A DNA stretch of 14,983 bases from an uncultured Bacilli bacterium (GCA_944358275.1 CALVQZ010000010.1:1-14983); one strand, 5' to 3'. Positions 1-6,600 are shown, counted from the first letter of the stretch. The notes: a model not told the origin generated them from the sequence alone. Translations and numbers: made by a program.

Positions 1-94
1 CTTCATCCATAAGTATTGCACTTTTAGAAGTAACAGAAAGTGCGAATATATTTATAGGTAAAAATAATAATAACAACAAAACTAACTTCCTCAT
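1..94 (-). CDS. D-alanyl-D-alanine carboxypeptidase (peptidase S11, DacF-like), N-terminus only
   Basis: The window edge cuts this gene, leaving 31 codons. The visible protein starts MRKLVLLLLLFLPINIFALS, a typical Sec signal peptide with a basic n-region and Leu-rich core. It continues into SKSAILMDE, which matches the start of mature S11 penicillin-binding proteins (consensus like SAILMDxxTGxVL). Such enzymes trim the terminal D-Ala from peptidoglycan stem peptides outside the membrane. The start ATG (92-94) follows an AGGTGA ribosome site at 99-104, and a TATATT -10-like box lies at 110-115. The catalytic SxxK motif is outside the window, so the identification rests on a short N-terminus. 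Confidence 0.62.
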   Translation of the reverse strand, partial: MRKLVLLLLLFLPINIFALSVTSKSAILMDE

Positions 95-152
95 AACATC
101 ACCTAATAAAATATACTCAAAAAAATAGAAATAATGATAAATATAAGGTTAT

Positions 153-185
153 AAAAAAAATTACAGTTCATTAAGTTTTGTAATT
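153..185 (-). terminator. Possible second hairpin-plus-T-run downstream of the lipoprotein gene
   Basis: On the minus strand a 7-bp stem (AATTACA / TGTAATT, plus-strand arms 159-165 and 179-185) with a 13-nt loop is followed by a run of T (153-158). It would act on minus-strand transcripts that pass the stronger terminator at 290-322. The stem has only one G:C pair, so it is weak. Confidence 0.35.
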
Positions 186-283
186 CTTTTATTATTTTAT
201 GTAGATGTTGTTAAGTGTTTTTTATAAATTTTTTTAATTTTTTACAAATCATTTTATTCGTCTTTTTCATTTTATTTTATTCA

Positions 284-322
284 TTAAAAAATATAGGTAA
301 TTATTATGTTGTTACCTATATT
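284..322 (-). terminator. Rho-independent terminator after the lipoprotein gene
   Basis: An 11-bp perfect inverted repeat (arms 290-300 and 312-322, core ATATAGGTAA) encloses an 11-nt loop. Read on the minus strand it is followed by a T run. It begins about 30 nt after the stop of the 176-aa lipoprotein and probably ends the asnS-lipoprotein transcript. The rest of the 95-352 spacer is AT-rich and shows no supported gene. Confidence 0.72.
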
Positions 323-352
323 ATACAATTTTTTGTTTATCTAAAATTACAC

Positions 353-883
353 TTATTTATATAATCCATGAATTTTTTGTCTATCTGTTTCTAATAGTTC
401 ATCTAAATTCCATTTATCATCTATTTTGGTTAATGAAAAGTCTATCGTATATTTTACTCTTTCTTTTTCTTCTTTCATTTTATCTAATTTATAATCCCAA
501 AATTTACTACTATCTAATTTGTCATCTTTATAAAATTCATCTTTATTATTTTCTAAATATTCTTCACTTTCATCTATTGCTTTAACTAGATTATAAACTT
601 CTACTTCTACACTTACTATTGCTTTATCATCGCTTATTACTTCATCATTTATTTTGTATTTTAAATCTTCATATTGTCTTTTTAATACTTCTTTATATTT
701 TACAATTTGTTCATCACTTAAATCTTCACTTTCCATTACTGAATCTAGTTGTATTAAAACATCACTACTTAAACTATTATAATTAGAAAATAATCTTTTT
801 ACTTCACTTGTTGGTGTATCTGTGTTTTTTCCACAGCCACTAATTATTAAAATAAAAAACAAAAATATTAGTACTTTTTTCAT
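353..883 (-). CDS. Small lipoprotein of unknown function (176 aa)
   Basis: The protein begins with a lipoprotein signal peptide: MKK, a hydrophobic core (about residues 4-14), and the lipobox LIISGC, with Cys17 as the predicted lipidated residue. It should therefore be anchored to the outer face of the membrane. The mature part is highly charged (Lys/Asp/Glu-rich) and mostly helical in appearance. A stretch around residues 60-100 (DEQIVKYKEVLKRQYEDLKY onward) resembles uncharacterised lipoproteins I remember from gut Firmicutes, perhaps with an NTF2/cystatin-like fold; that is a weak inference. A strong AGGAGG site (888-893) supports the start. Only 45 nt without a visible terminator separate it from asnS, so the two may be co-transcribed. 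Confidence 0.75.
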   Translation of the reverse strand: MKKVLIFLFFILIISGCGKNTDTPTSEVKRLFSNYNSLSSDVLIQLDSVMESEDLSDEQIVKYKEVLKRQYEDLKYKINDEVISDDKAIVSVEVEVYNLVKAIDESEEYLENNKDEFYKDDKLDSSKFWDYKLDKMKEEKERVKYTIDFSLTKIDDKWNLDELLETDRQKIHGLYK

Positions 884-928
884 ATATCCTCCTCACTTTT
901 ATGATGTACTAATATTTCTATTTTTATA

Positions 929-2287
929 CTAATATTCACAATTTCCTGTAGTTCTTGGATATGGAATAACATCTCTTATATTATCTACTCCTGTTAAATA
1001 TATAAGTAATCTTTCAAAACCCATGCCAAATCCTGAATGAACACAGCCTCCAAATTTTCTTAAATCAATATACCATTCTAATTCTTCAAATGACATATCT
1101 AATTCTTTCATTCTATTAACTAGTTTATCATAGTTTTCTTCTCTTTGAGATCCTCCCATAAGTTCACCTGCTCCTGGAACTTCTAAATCAACAGCAGCAA
1201 CAGTTTTACCATCTTCATTTTGTTTCATATAGAATGCTTTAATATCTTTTGGCCAATTTTTAATAAACACTGGTCCATTAAAATATTCAGTAATGTATTT
1301 TTCATGTTCTTTTGCTATATCTTCTCCATATTCAGGTTCAAATTCCCATTTTACTTTAGCATTTTTAAGTATAGTAATAACTTCATCATGATCTATTCTA
1401 GTAAATTTACTATTTACTAATTTTTCTAATTTTTCTATTAGTCCTTTTTCAACAAATTTATCTAAAAATTGCATTTCTTCTTTACAATTATCAAGCACAT
1501 ATTTAACTACAAATTTAAGCATATCTTCTTCTATGTCCATAAGACCATCTAAATCGCAAAATGCGATTTCTGGTTCTATCATCCAAAATTCTGCTGCATG
1601 TGTTTTTGTATTAGAATTTTCTGCTCTAAATGTTGGTCCAAAAGTATATGTTTTCTTGTATGCAAGTGCGAATGTTTCTGCCTCTAGTTGCCCTGTAACT
1701 GCAAGCCCTACTTTTTTTCCAAAAAAGTCTTTGCTATAATCAACTTTTTTTCCTACATCTAATGTAGTAACTTGAAACATTTGTCCAGCACCTTCTCCAT
1801 CATTTGCAGTAATTATTGGTGTATGTACATAAACATATCCTTTGTTTTGAAAATAAGTATGAATTGCAAAAGATGCTACACTTCTTACTCTAAATACAGC
1901 CTGAAAAAGATTAACTCTAGGTCTTAAATAAGCTTTTTCTCTTAAGAATTCTCTAGAATGTGGTTTAGGTTGCATTGGATAATCATCAGGACAATCCCCA
2001 AGAAGTATTATATCTTTTACTCTTAATTCAATACTTTGTCCTTTTCCCTCTGATTTTACTATATTACCAATAGCTCTTATACTAGAGCCATTTTTAATCT
2101 TTGTAATATCATCAAAACTACTTAATTTGTTATCATATACGATTTGTAAATGATTAAAACATGTTCCATCAGAAAAATCGATAAAACCAAGTTCTTTTTG
2201 TTTTCTATGATTTCTAACCCAACCTTCTACTATTACTTCTTTATCACAATAATTCTTATCAAAAATATCTTTAACATCTAATTTCAT
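929..2287 (-). CDS. asnS: Asparaginyl-tRNA synthetase
   Basis: This class IIb aminoacyl-tRNA synthetase charges tRNA-Asn with asparagine in the cytoplasm. In the 452-aa protein an OB-fold anticodon-binding domain (about residues 10-100) precedes the catalytic core. Motif 2 is FRAENSNTKTHAAEFW (about 220-235) and motif 3 is GFGMGFERLLIYLTG (about 419-433). The C-terminus IPYPRTTGNC is typical of AsnRS and argues against AspRS. The length agrees with the family (about 460). The ATG at 2285-2287 is chosen over one 10 codons upstream because AAGGAGG lies directly before it (about 2293-2300); the upstream ATG falls inside the T-box terminator. Expression is controlled by the asparagine T-box upstream, which supports Asn specificity independently. 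Confidence 0.97.
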   Translation of the reverse strand: MKLDVKDIFDKNYCDKEVIVEGWVRNHRKQKELGFIDFSDGTCFNHLQIVYDNKLSSFDDITKIKNGSSIRAIGNIVKSEGKGQSIELRVKDIILLGDCPDDYPMQPKPHSREFLREKAYLRPRVNLFQAVFRVRSVASFAIHTYFQNKGYVYVHTPIITANDGEGAGQMFQVTTLDVGKKVDYSKDFFGKKVGLAVTGQLEAETFALAYKKTYTFGPTFRAENSNTKTHAAEFWMIEPEIAFCDLDGLMDIEEDMLKFVVKYVLDNCKEEMQFLDKFVEKGLIEKLEKLVNSKFTRIDHDEVITILKNAKVKWEFEPEYGEDIAKEHEKYITEYFNGPVFIKNWPKDIKAFYMKQNEDGKTVAAVDLEVPGAGELMGGSQREENYDKLVNRMKELDMSFEELEWYIDLRKFGGCVHSGFGMGFERLLIYLTGVDNIRDVIPYPRTTGNCEY

Positions 2288-2300
2288 AAATTTCCTCCTT

Positions 2301-2523
2301 AAAATAAAAATATTCATCCTTATATAGGACGAATATAATCCGTGGTACCACCTAATTTACTAATACAAATTAGTCACTTTTGATTATAACGTAATCATCG
2401 TTTCTGTTCTACTTAATTCTTCAGAAAACTCAAAGTGTTGTTCACATAATATTGCTAACTTGTTTTCACTATACCAAGCTCACTAATAGCAAGAGATTAT
2501 GCTACTTCTCTTCTCATCGTTTG
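2301..2523 (-). promoter_or_regulatory. T-box riboswitch, asparagine-specific, controlling asnS
   Basis: The leader carries the T-box core AGGTGGTACCACGG (2340-2353), whose TGGT bulge pairs with the uncharged tRNA acceptor end. Downstream is a terminator stem (2312-2319 with 2327-2334, one G-U pair) and a T-rich tract (2301-2310), just before the asnS ribosome site. In Stem I an AGTA motif and a helix (GCATAAT with ATTATGT) frame the specifier loop, which reads GAAC-AAC-A. The specifier is AAC (2437-2439), an Asn codon. Uncharged tRNA-Asn should stabilise the antiterminator and allow asnS transcription. The geometry is the same as in the tyrS leader of this window. Confidence 0.93.
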
Positions 2524-2528
2524 AAAAT

Positions 2529-2557
2529 AATATATCAAAAAAAATTATTTTTGTAAA
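2529..2557 (-). promoter_or_regulatory. Sigma-A-type promoter of the asnS T-box leader
   Basis: The -35 TTTACA (2552-2557) and -10 TATATT (2529-2534) are separated by exactly 17 nt. The -35 lies inside the last codons of the upstream 212-aa gene and the -10 just past its stop. The predicted transcript begins near 2522, at the base of T-box Stem I. Confidence 0.72.
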
Positions 2558-3183
2558 CCCTTTGAATAACTAAGCATAAGTAAATTAAATAGTTTACTAG
2601 GATTTTCTGATATATACTCATCTAAATCTAAAAATATTTTTGAAACATTTTCTTCTTTCCTATTAAAACATTCGTAATAAATATACCTTAATTTATCTAT
2701 ATTCTCACTTTTACTAATAGAACTAATTTCTCTTTTAATAAAGTTTATCATAGACTCTTCTTCTCTTGTAACTAAATATTTTTGATGCATAATTGATAGC
2801 TTGTAATCTAAATCATAAACAGTAAGTTTTCTTACATATTCTAATATATCTATCATTTCATCTATACACATATCACTAATATAAATAGATTTTCCATTAC
2901 CATTAAATTCAAGTGCTATAACACCATCATCTACACAAAATAAACATGCATAGTTTATTCTTTCAATACCATAATCTGTGTATACTTCACATCTATTATA
3001 TATTTCTTTTATAAATTTTTCTTCTACTATAACTTCATTATTTTTTAAATCAGAAAATACTTTATCAGTAACTTTTACTATTGGTATTTTTTTTATATAT
3101 TCGATATTATCCGTATCTTTCCATTCATAAAACTCATACAATCTTTCATTAAAATTTAAAATTATATCATAAATGTATTTCAT
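2545..3183 (-). CDS. Conserved hypothetical protein (212 aa, possibly DUF3603-like)
   Basis: The function is unknown. The protein is acidic and soluble-looking, with no signal peptide or membrane segment. Its N-terminus (MKYIYDIILNFN, then YEFYEW and IKKIPIVKV) recalls the start of DUF3603 proteins of Bacilli, but this is from memory and unconfirmed. The middle has a beta-type stretch (GVIALEFNGNGKSIYISD, about 88-105); the C-terminal half looks helical. The start has a good AGGAGG site (about 3187-3193). The first 17 nt overlap the end of the 72-aa membrane protein gene, which indicates translational coupling. The asnS promoter begins within its 3' end. Confidence 0.75.
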   Translation of the reverse strand: MKYIYDIILNFNERLYEFYEWKDTDNIEYIKKIPIVKVTDKVFSDLKNNEVIVEEKFIKEIYNRCEVYTDYGIERINYACLFCVDDGVIALEFNGNGKSIYISDMCIDEMIDILEYVRKLTVYDLDYKLSIMHQKYLVTREEESMINFIKREISSISKSENIDKLRYIYYECFNRKEENVSKIFLDLDEYISENPSKLFNLLMLSYSKGLQK

Positions 3184-3385
3184 GAACCCTCCTATAAGAA
3201 ATTGACATCCATATTATGAATAGTCCTATAAATAAACATATAAATTCTACTCTTCTAATAATAAAATTTACATATTCTAAAAAACTATACCCAAATGATA
3301 ATAAATTTAAGTATAAAATTATATTTGTAAATCCAATTACTGTAAGTATTATTCCCATTAAAAAACATAATATTCTAAAAAACAT
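3167..3385 (-). CDS. Small two-span membrane protein (72 aa)
   Basis: Two hydrophobic segments (about residues 5-27 and 46-62) flank a short loop containing FGYSFLEYVNFIIRRVE, so it is probably an integral membrane protein with a hairpin topology. I remember similar small proteins from gut Mollicutes-like Bacilli, with the LLSFGYxFxEYVNFIIRR stretch conserved, but cannot assign a function. An AGGTGA site (3389-3394) precedes the ATG and a TATTAT -10-like box lies 5 nt further upstream (3400-3405). Its 3' end overlaps the start of the 212-aa gene by 17 nt in another frame. It is divergent from uppP, about 65 nt away. Confidence 0.7.
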   Translation of the reverse strand: MFFRILCFLMGIILTVIGFTNIILYLNLLSFGYSFLEYVNFIIRRVEFICLFIGLFIIWMSISYRRVHEIHL

Positions 3386-3405
3386 AAATCACCTATTAAA
3401 TAATA

Positions 3406-3434
3406 TTTAATATTTATGAATTTTAGTATATAAT
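3406..3434 (+). promoter_or_regulatory. Promoter of uppP
   Basis: A perfect TATAAT -10 (3429-3434) and a weak TTTAAT -35 (3406-3411) have a 17-nt spacer. The predicted start site falls at the GAGGTG ribosome site (3441-3446), which would leave a leader of about 10 nt before the ATG. Confidence 0.6.
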
Positions 3435-3450
3435 TTAATAGAGGTGTTTT

Positions 3451-4251
3451 ATGAAAATAATAATGTATATGATTTTAGGAATAATTCAAGGGTTTACAGA
3501 ACCTATACCTGTTTCATCTAGTGGACATTTAGTTATATTTAAATCTATTTTAAATGTAGAATCTTTAAATGACTTAAATTTTGAAATATTTGTGAATTTT
3601 GGAAGTTTTATTGCAATCGCATATTTTTATAGAAAAGAAATAATAAATATAATTAAAGATTTCTTTATGTATATTAAGACTAAAGATAAAAAGTACAGTA
3701 TAAATTATAAATATGCATGGATGATAGTAATAAGTACTATACCTGCTGGTATTATTGGTCTTTTGCTTAAAGATGTAATAGAGTCTGTTAGTTCCACTAA
3801 AATAGTTGGAATATCTTTACTAATTACTTCATTTATGTTGTTTTTAGTAAAAGATATTAAAGGAAAAAAGAAAAAAGAAGATATGTCTTTTAAAGATGCG
3901 ATTATAATTGGTATATTTCAAGTTATTGCACTTTTTCCTGGTATAAGTAGAAGTGGATCTACTTTAGTTGGCGGAATGAGTAGAAACTTAGAAAGAGAGA
4001 CTGCTTTTAAATATAGTTTTATGTTATATCTTCCAATAAGTATTGCAACGATGATATTAGGTGTTAAAGATGTATTAGATAATAGAATAAGTAGTGATTT
4101 TATATTACCATATATACTAGGTACTATAACTGCATGTATAGTAACTTACTTTAGTATACAGTGGTTTAAAAACGTTATGGAAAAAGGAAAACTTAAATAT
4201 TTTGTATACTATTGTCTAATTGCAGGAATTATTACAATATTATTTATATAA
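3451..4251 (+). CDS. uppP: Undecaprenyl-diphosphatase (BacA/UppP family)
   Basis: This integral membrane phosphatase converts undecaprenyl diphosphate to the monophosphate lipid carrier used for peptidoglycan and wall-polymer export; overproduction of the family gives bacitracin resistance. The 266-aa protein shows both signature regions. The first is QGFTEPIPVSSSGHL (13-27), with the conserved Glu17 and the SSSGH turn containing His26. The second is FPGISRSGST (162-171), with Arg167. Several hydrophobic spans surround them, and the length fits the family. The usual E-F-L-P of motif 1 reads E-P-I-P here, a mild deviation. It is the only plus-strand gene between two minus-strand groups and shares its terminator with rmuC. 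Confidence 0.96.
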   Translation: MKIIMYMILGIIQGFTEPIPVSSSGHLVIFKSILNVESLNDLNFEIFVNFGSFIAIAYFYRKEIINIIKDFFMYIKTKDKKYSINYKYAWMIVISTIPAGIIGLLLKDVIESVSSTKIVGISLLITSFMLFLVKDIKGKKKKEDMSFKDAIIIGIFQVIALFPGISRSGSTLVGGMSRNLERETAFKYSFMLYLPISIATMILGVKDVLDNRISSDFILPYILGTITACIVTYFSIQWFKNVMEKGKLKYFVYYCLIAGIITILFI

Positions 4252-4280
4252 AAATGAATAGCAAAACACTATTCATTTTT
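4250..4280. terminator. Bidirectional terminator shared by uppP and rmuC
   Basis: A perfect 12-bp inverted repeat (AAAAATGAATAG at 4250-4261 with its complement at 4269-4280) surrounds a 7-nt loop and provides a T run in both directions. The left arm begins inside the uppP stop codon. The right arm is the last coding sequence of rmuC including its TAG stop (4269-4271). Confidence 0.85.
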
Positions 4281-5339
4281 ATTTAAGAACTTATCTACTT
4301 CTACTTTATTTATAGATTCAAATTTACTAGATATTTTAAGAGTAGTAACATTTACATCTTTTACATCTTTAGATACTCTTTCAATACTTTTTTGTAGTGA
4401 ATCCCATCTTTCTTTATATCTACTAAATTCTAAACTCAATGCTTGTAATTCCTTTTGTATAATAACTGCATATTTATCTCTTTCCATATTCTTAACAACT
4501 GTCTGGACTACTGTAAGCATAGACATAAGTGTCGTAGGTGAAGTTATCCACACTCTATTTTTATATGCGTATTCGATTATATCTTGATGATATGCATTTA
4601 ATTCTGCAAACACTGCTTCAGCAGGTATAAACATAAATGCTTGATTAGATGTAACGCCAGGTATTATATATTTATTTTTTATATCATCGATATGTTTTTT
4701 AACATCACTTTTAAATTTCTTTTCATACAATTCTCTTTCCAACTTGGAAATATTTCTATCTACTAATTTTTGATAATTCTCAAGAGGAAATTTTGAATCT
4801 ATAGCAATAACTCCAAGAGGTTCTGGAGCATAAATAACTGCATCTACAATATTTCCATTACTAAACTTATGCTGCACTTCATACATCTTTGTATTATTTT
4901 CACCAAATACATTGACTAAAATATTGTACAAATTCACTTCTCCAAAAGTACCTCTACTCTTTTTATCAGTTAAAATACTTTGTAAAGATACAATATCACT
5001 AGATAAAGTTTCTATCTTCTTTTGAGCTTCATCTATCTTAGATAATCTTTCTAAAACAGATAAGAATGTTTTATTAGTCTTTTCAAAATTCTCATCAAGT
5101 CTACTATTTACTTTCTCGTTTATTTTTATTAGTCTTTCTTCTATCTTGTCATTTAAGCTAATAAAATCATTGTTTAAATTTTTACTAAAGTCATGTTTAA
5201 AATCTCCAATTTCCTTAGTTATATTAGTTTCAAATCTACCTAATCTCTCAGTAATATTACTTTCATTTATATTCTTAAATAATGATATAGTAACTAAAAC
5301 TATTACTATAATAAGTAAAATAATTATTACATATTCCAC
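4269..5339 (-). CDS. rmuC: RmuC family DNA recombination protein
   Basis: RmuC proteins contain a PD-(D/E)XK nuclease-like domain and are linked to limiting recombination at inverted repeats; the biochemical role is not settled. The 356-aa protein has an N-terminal membrane anchor (about residues 4-20) and a long coiled coil (about 25-125). The RmuC domain follows, with SRGTFGEVNLYNIL, IVDAVIYAPEPLGVIAIDSK, and ITSPTTLMSMLTVV further on. The start is GTG (5337-5339), supported by GAGGTGG (5344-5350) four bases upstream. The promoter below drives it. Its last codons form one arm of the terminator shared with convergent uppP. Confidence 0.94.
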   Translation of the reverse strand: MEYVIIILLIIVIVLVTISLFKNINESNITERLGRFETNITKEIGDFKHDFSKNLNNDFISLNDKIEERLIKINEKVNSRLDENFEKTNKTFLSVLERLSKIDEAQKKIETLSSDIVSLQSILTDKKSRGTFGEVNLYNILVNVFGENNTKMYEVQHKFSNGNIVDAVIYAPEPLGVIAIDSKFPLENYQKLVDRNISKLERELYEKKFKSDVKKHIDDIKNKYIIPGVTSNQAFMFIPAEAVFAELNAYHQDIIEYAYKNRVWITSPTTLMSMLTVVQTVVKNMERDKYAVIIQKELQALSLEFSRYKERWDSLQKSIERVSKDVKDVNVTTLKISSKFESINKVEVDKFLNKNE

Positions 5340-5356
5340 TTTACCACCTCATTATA

Positions 5357-5385
5357 ATTATATAGCAAGTCTTCTTTTTTTACAA
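5357..5385 (-). promoter_or_regulatory. Promoter of rmuC
   Basis: TTGTAA (-35, 5380-5385) and a perfect TATAAT (-10, 5357-5362) are separated by 17 nt in the short gap after the rhodanese-like gene. The predicted start site coincides with the first base of the GAGGTGG ribosome site, so the leader would be about 11 nt. Confidence 0.7.
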
Positions 5386-5396
5386 TGTAATATCAT

Positions 5397-5648
5397 TTAC
5401 TTAACACTATCTTGATAACTAGTATATCCGCCATTTAAAGAAGTAGTATGATATCCTTTTTTATTTAATTCATTTGATAATTTTAATGAGGCTAAACCCA
5501 AATCACAATACAAAATATAGTAATCATTTTTATTTAAGTATTTTTCAGGTACTAACTCTAATAAATCTTTTGTTATATTTATAGAATTAGGTATATGTCC
5601 CATCTTATATTCATAAGATTCTCTTATGTCTACAATAATTTTTTTCAT
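5397..5648 (-). CDS. Single-domain rhodanese-like protein
   Basis: A stand-alone rhodanese domain of 83 aa, probably cytoplasmic. Family members carry sulfur as a persulfide on the loop cysteine. Visible elements are IIVDIRESYEYKMGHIPNSINI (first strand and the ExxxGHIPNSxNI motif), the active-site strand YILYCDLGLAS with Cys at about residue 46, and the C-terminal LNGGYTSYQ. In the usual CxxGxRS loop the Arg is replaced by Ala (CDLGLAS), which may alter sulfur-acceptor binding. The ATG at 5646-5648 is preferred over a GTG four codons upstream, because the GTGGTGGTG run forms the ribosome site. No clear promoter or terminator was found. Confidence 0.88.
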   Translation of the reverse strand: MKKIIVDIRESYEYKMGHIPNSINITKDLLELVPEKYLNKNDYYILYCDLGLASLKLSNELNKKGYHTTSLNGGYTSYQDSVK

Positions 5649-5734
5649 ATTCACCACCACTATATCTTATGTATAAAATATAATAGTGAAAGTACATTTT
5701 AAGTAGTTAAAAATATGGAAAGAAATTGACATTT

Positions 5735-5770
5735 TCGCTAAAAAGTCACACTCACATTGAGTCTTTTTGT
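5735..5770 (+). other. Bulged hairpin followed by T tract, no assigned gene
   Basis: AAAAAG, a 4-nt bulge, ACTCA, loop CAT, then TGAGT and CTTTTT form an imperfect stem followed by TTTTTGTTTTG on the plus strand. It resembles a Rho-independent terminator. No plus-strand gene lies upstream, since the neighbour at 5397-5648 is on the minus strand. It sits just ahead of the rpsD promoter and may insulate it. Confidence 0.35.
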
Positions 5771-5778
5771 TTTGAGTA

Positions 5779-5807
5779 TTGACTTAGTCTAAATTAAATA
5801 TTATAAT
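5779..5807 (+). promoter_or_regulatory. Strong promoter of rpsD
   Basis: TTGACT (5779-5784), a 17-nt spacer and a perfect TATAAT (5802-5807) make this one of the two closest matches to the sigma-A consensus in the window, with the tyrS promoter. Transcription should begin near 5814. Confidence 0.85.
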
Positions 5808-5813
5808 ACATAT

Positions 5814-5970
5814 GCTTTAAACATTTTGGCAGCATTATATTTAGGTATGTAATGTGTTTATTTGAAATAAATTAGTAGTTAAAAGCTGCTTTAACGAAAA
5901 TGTAAGTAAACACCCTATAAATTTAAATATAATCTCTTGTTTATAGTAAACAAAAGAAAGGAGAAATGTT
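5814..5970 (+). promoter_or_regulatory. Structured rpsD leader, likely S4 autoregulatory element
   Basis: The 5' leader is about 157 nt. Long-range pairing closes a domain: ACATTTT (5821-5827) with AAAATGT (5897-5903), then GCAGC (5829-5833) with GCTGC (5885-5889). A small hairpin from TTTATTTGAAATAAA lies inside. A second hairpin (TTGTTTA 5937-5943 with TAAACAA 5947-5953) stands just before the AAAGGAG ribosome site (5957-5963), where it could control access. In Firmicutes rpsD is known to be repressed by its own product S4 binding its leader; that this leader works the same way is inferred. Confidence 0.6.
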
Positions 5971-6573
5971 ATGTCTAGATACACAGGACCAGCTTATAAA
6001 AAGAGTCGTCGTGTAGGTATTTCTACTTTAGAAACTGGTAAGGATTTAGTTAAAAAGCCTTATAGACCAGGTCAACATGGTAATAGTAGAAGAGGTAAAT
6101 CTTCTAACTATGATATTCAATTAGTTGAAAAACAAAAGATTAGATTTACTTATGGTATTAGTGAAAAACAACTAAGAAGGACTTTTGAAAAAGCAGGAAA
6201 GTTAAAAGGTATTCATGGTGAAAATATGCTTAAGTTATTAGAAAGTAGACTTGATAACATCGTATATCGTATGGGTATTGCTTCTACTAGAAGAGCTGCA
6301 AGACAATTTGTTAACCATGGACATATCAATGTTAATGGTAAAAAGGTTGATATTCCTTCATATCAAGTAAAACCTAAAGATGTAGTTTCTGTAAGAGAAA
6401 ATTCTAAGGAACATAAGGCAATGAAAGAAACATTAGAAAACATAAATAGAAATGTAGAATATGTTTCATTTGACAAAAACAAACTTGAAGGTACTTATTT
6501 AAGATATCCTGAAAGAAGTGAATTAAGTCAAGAAATCAACGAATCATTAGTAGTAGAATTTTATAATAAGTAG
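5971..6573 (+). CDS. rpsD: 30S ribosomal protein S4
   Basis: S4 is a primary 16S rRNA-binding protein that nucleates assembly of the 30S body. The 200-aa protein has the typical N-terminus (MSRYTGPAYKKSRRVGISTL) and PYRPGQHG. The S4 RNA-binding domain (about residues 92-155) includes LESRLDNIVYRMGIASTRRAARQFVNHGHI. The N-terminal region lacks cysteines, so this is the zinc-free (C-minus) form. AAAGGAG lies 7 nt before the ATG. It is a single-gene unit ending at a strong terminator shared with tyrS. Confidence 0.98.
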   Translation: MSRYTGPAYKKSRRVGISTLETGKDLVKKPYRPGQHGNSRRGKSSNYDIQLVEKQKIRFTYGISEKQLRRTFEKAGKLKGIHGENMLKLLESRLDNIVYRMGIASTRRAARQFVNHGHINVNGKKVDIPSYQVKPKDVVSVRENSKEHKAMKETLENINRNVEYVSFDKNKLEGTYLRYPERSELSQEINESLVVEFYNK

Positions 6574-6574
6574 A

Positions 6575-6600
6575 AAAAAACAAGCACTCGCTTGTTTTTT
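6575..6600. terminator. Bidirectional terminator shared by rpsD and tyrS
   Basis: AAAAAACAAGC (6575-6585) and GCTTGTTTTTT (6590-6600) form an 11-bp stem with a 4-nt loop, flanked by a T run on either strand. The right arm ends within the tyrS stop codon (6600-6602), so two convergent transcripts end in one hairpin. Confidence 0.9.

Noticed and set aside
211..270. Tiny minus-strand reading frame MKKTNKMICKKLKKFIKNT between two hairpins
   Set aside because: There is no ribosome site, and its lysine richness is what random A-rich DNA gives. It is not supported as a gene.
1220..1420. Plus-strand open frames opposite asnS (1220-1420, 1533-1739)
   Set aside because: They lie wholly inside a firmly identified synthetase gene, have low-complexity Phe/Ile-rich or random composition, and lack ribosome sites.
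5146..5415. Plus-strand open frames opposite other genes (3216-3410, 5146-5415, 6592-6825, 8522-8821, 9180-9440)
   Set aside because: They are antisense shadows of well-supported minus-strand genes, or run from their ends into spacers. Their hydrophobic composition follows from the Lys/Glu-rich sense strands.
5905..5933. TATAAT at 5928-5933 in the rpsD leader as a second promoter
   Set aside because: There is no -35-like hexamer 16-18 nt upstream, and the stretch lies in a leader already explained by the strong promoter at 5779-5807.
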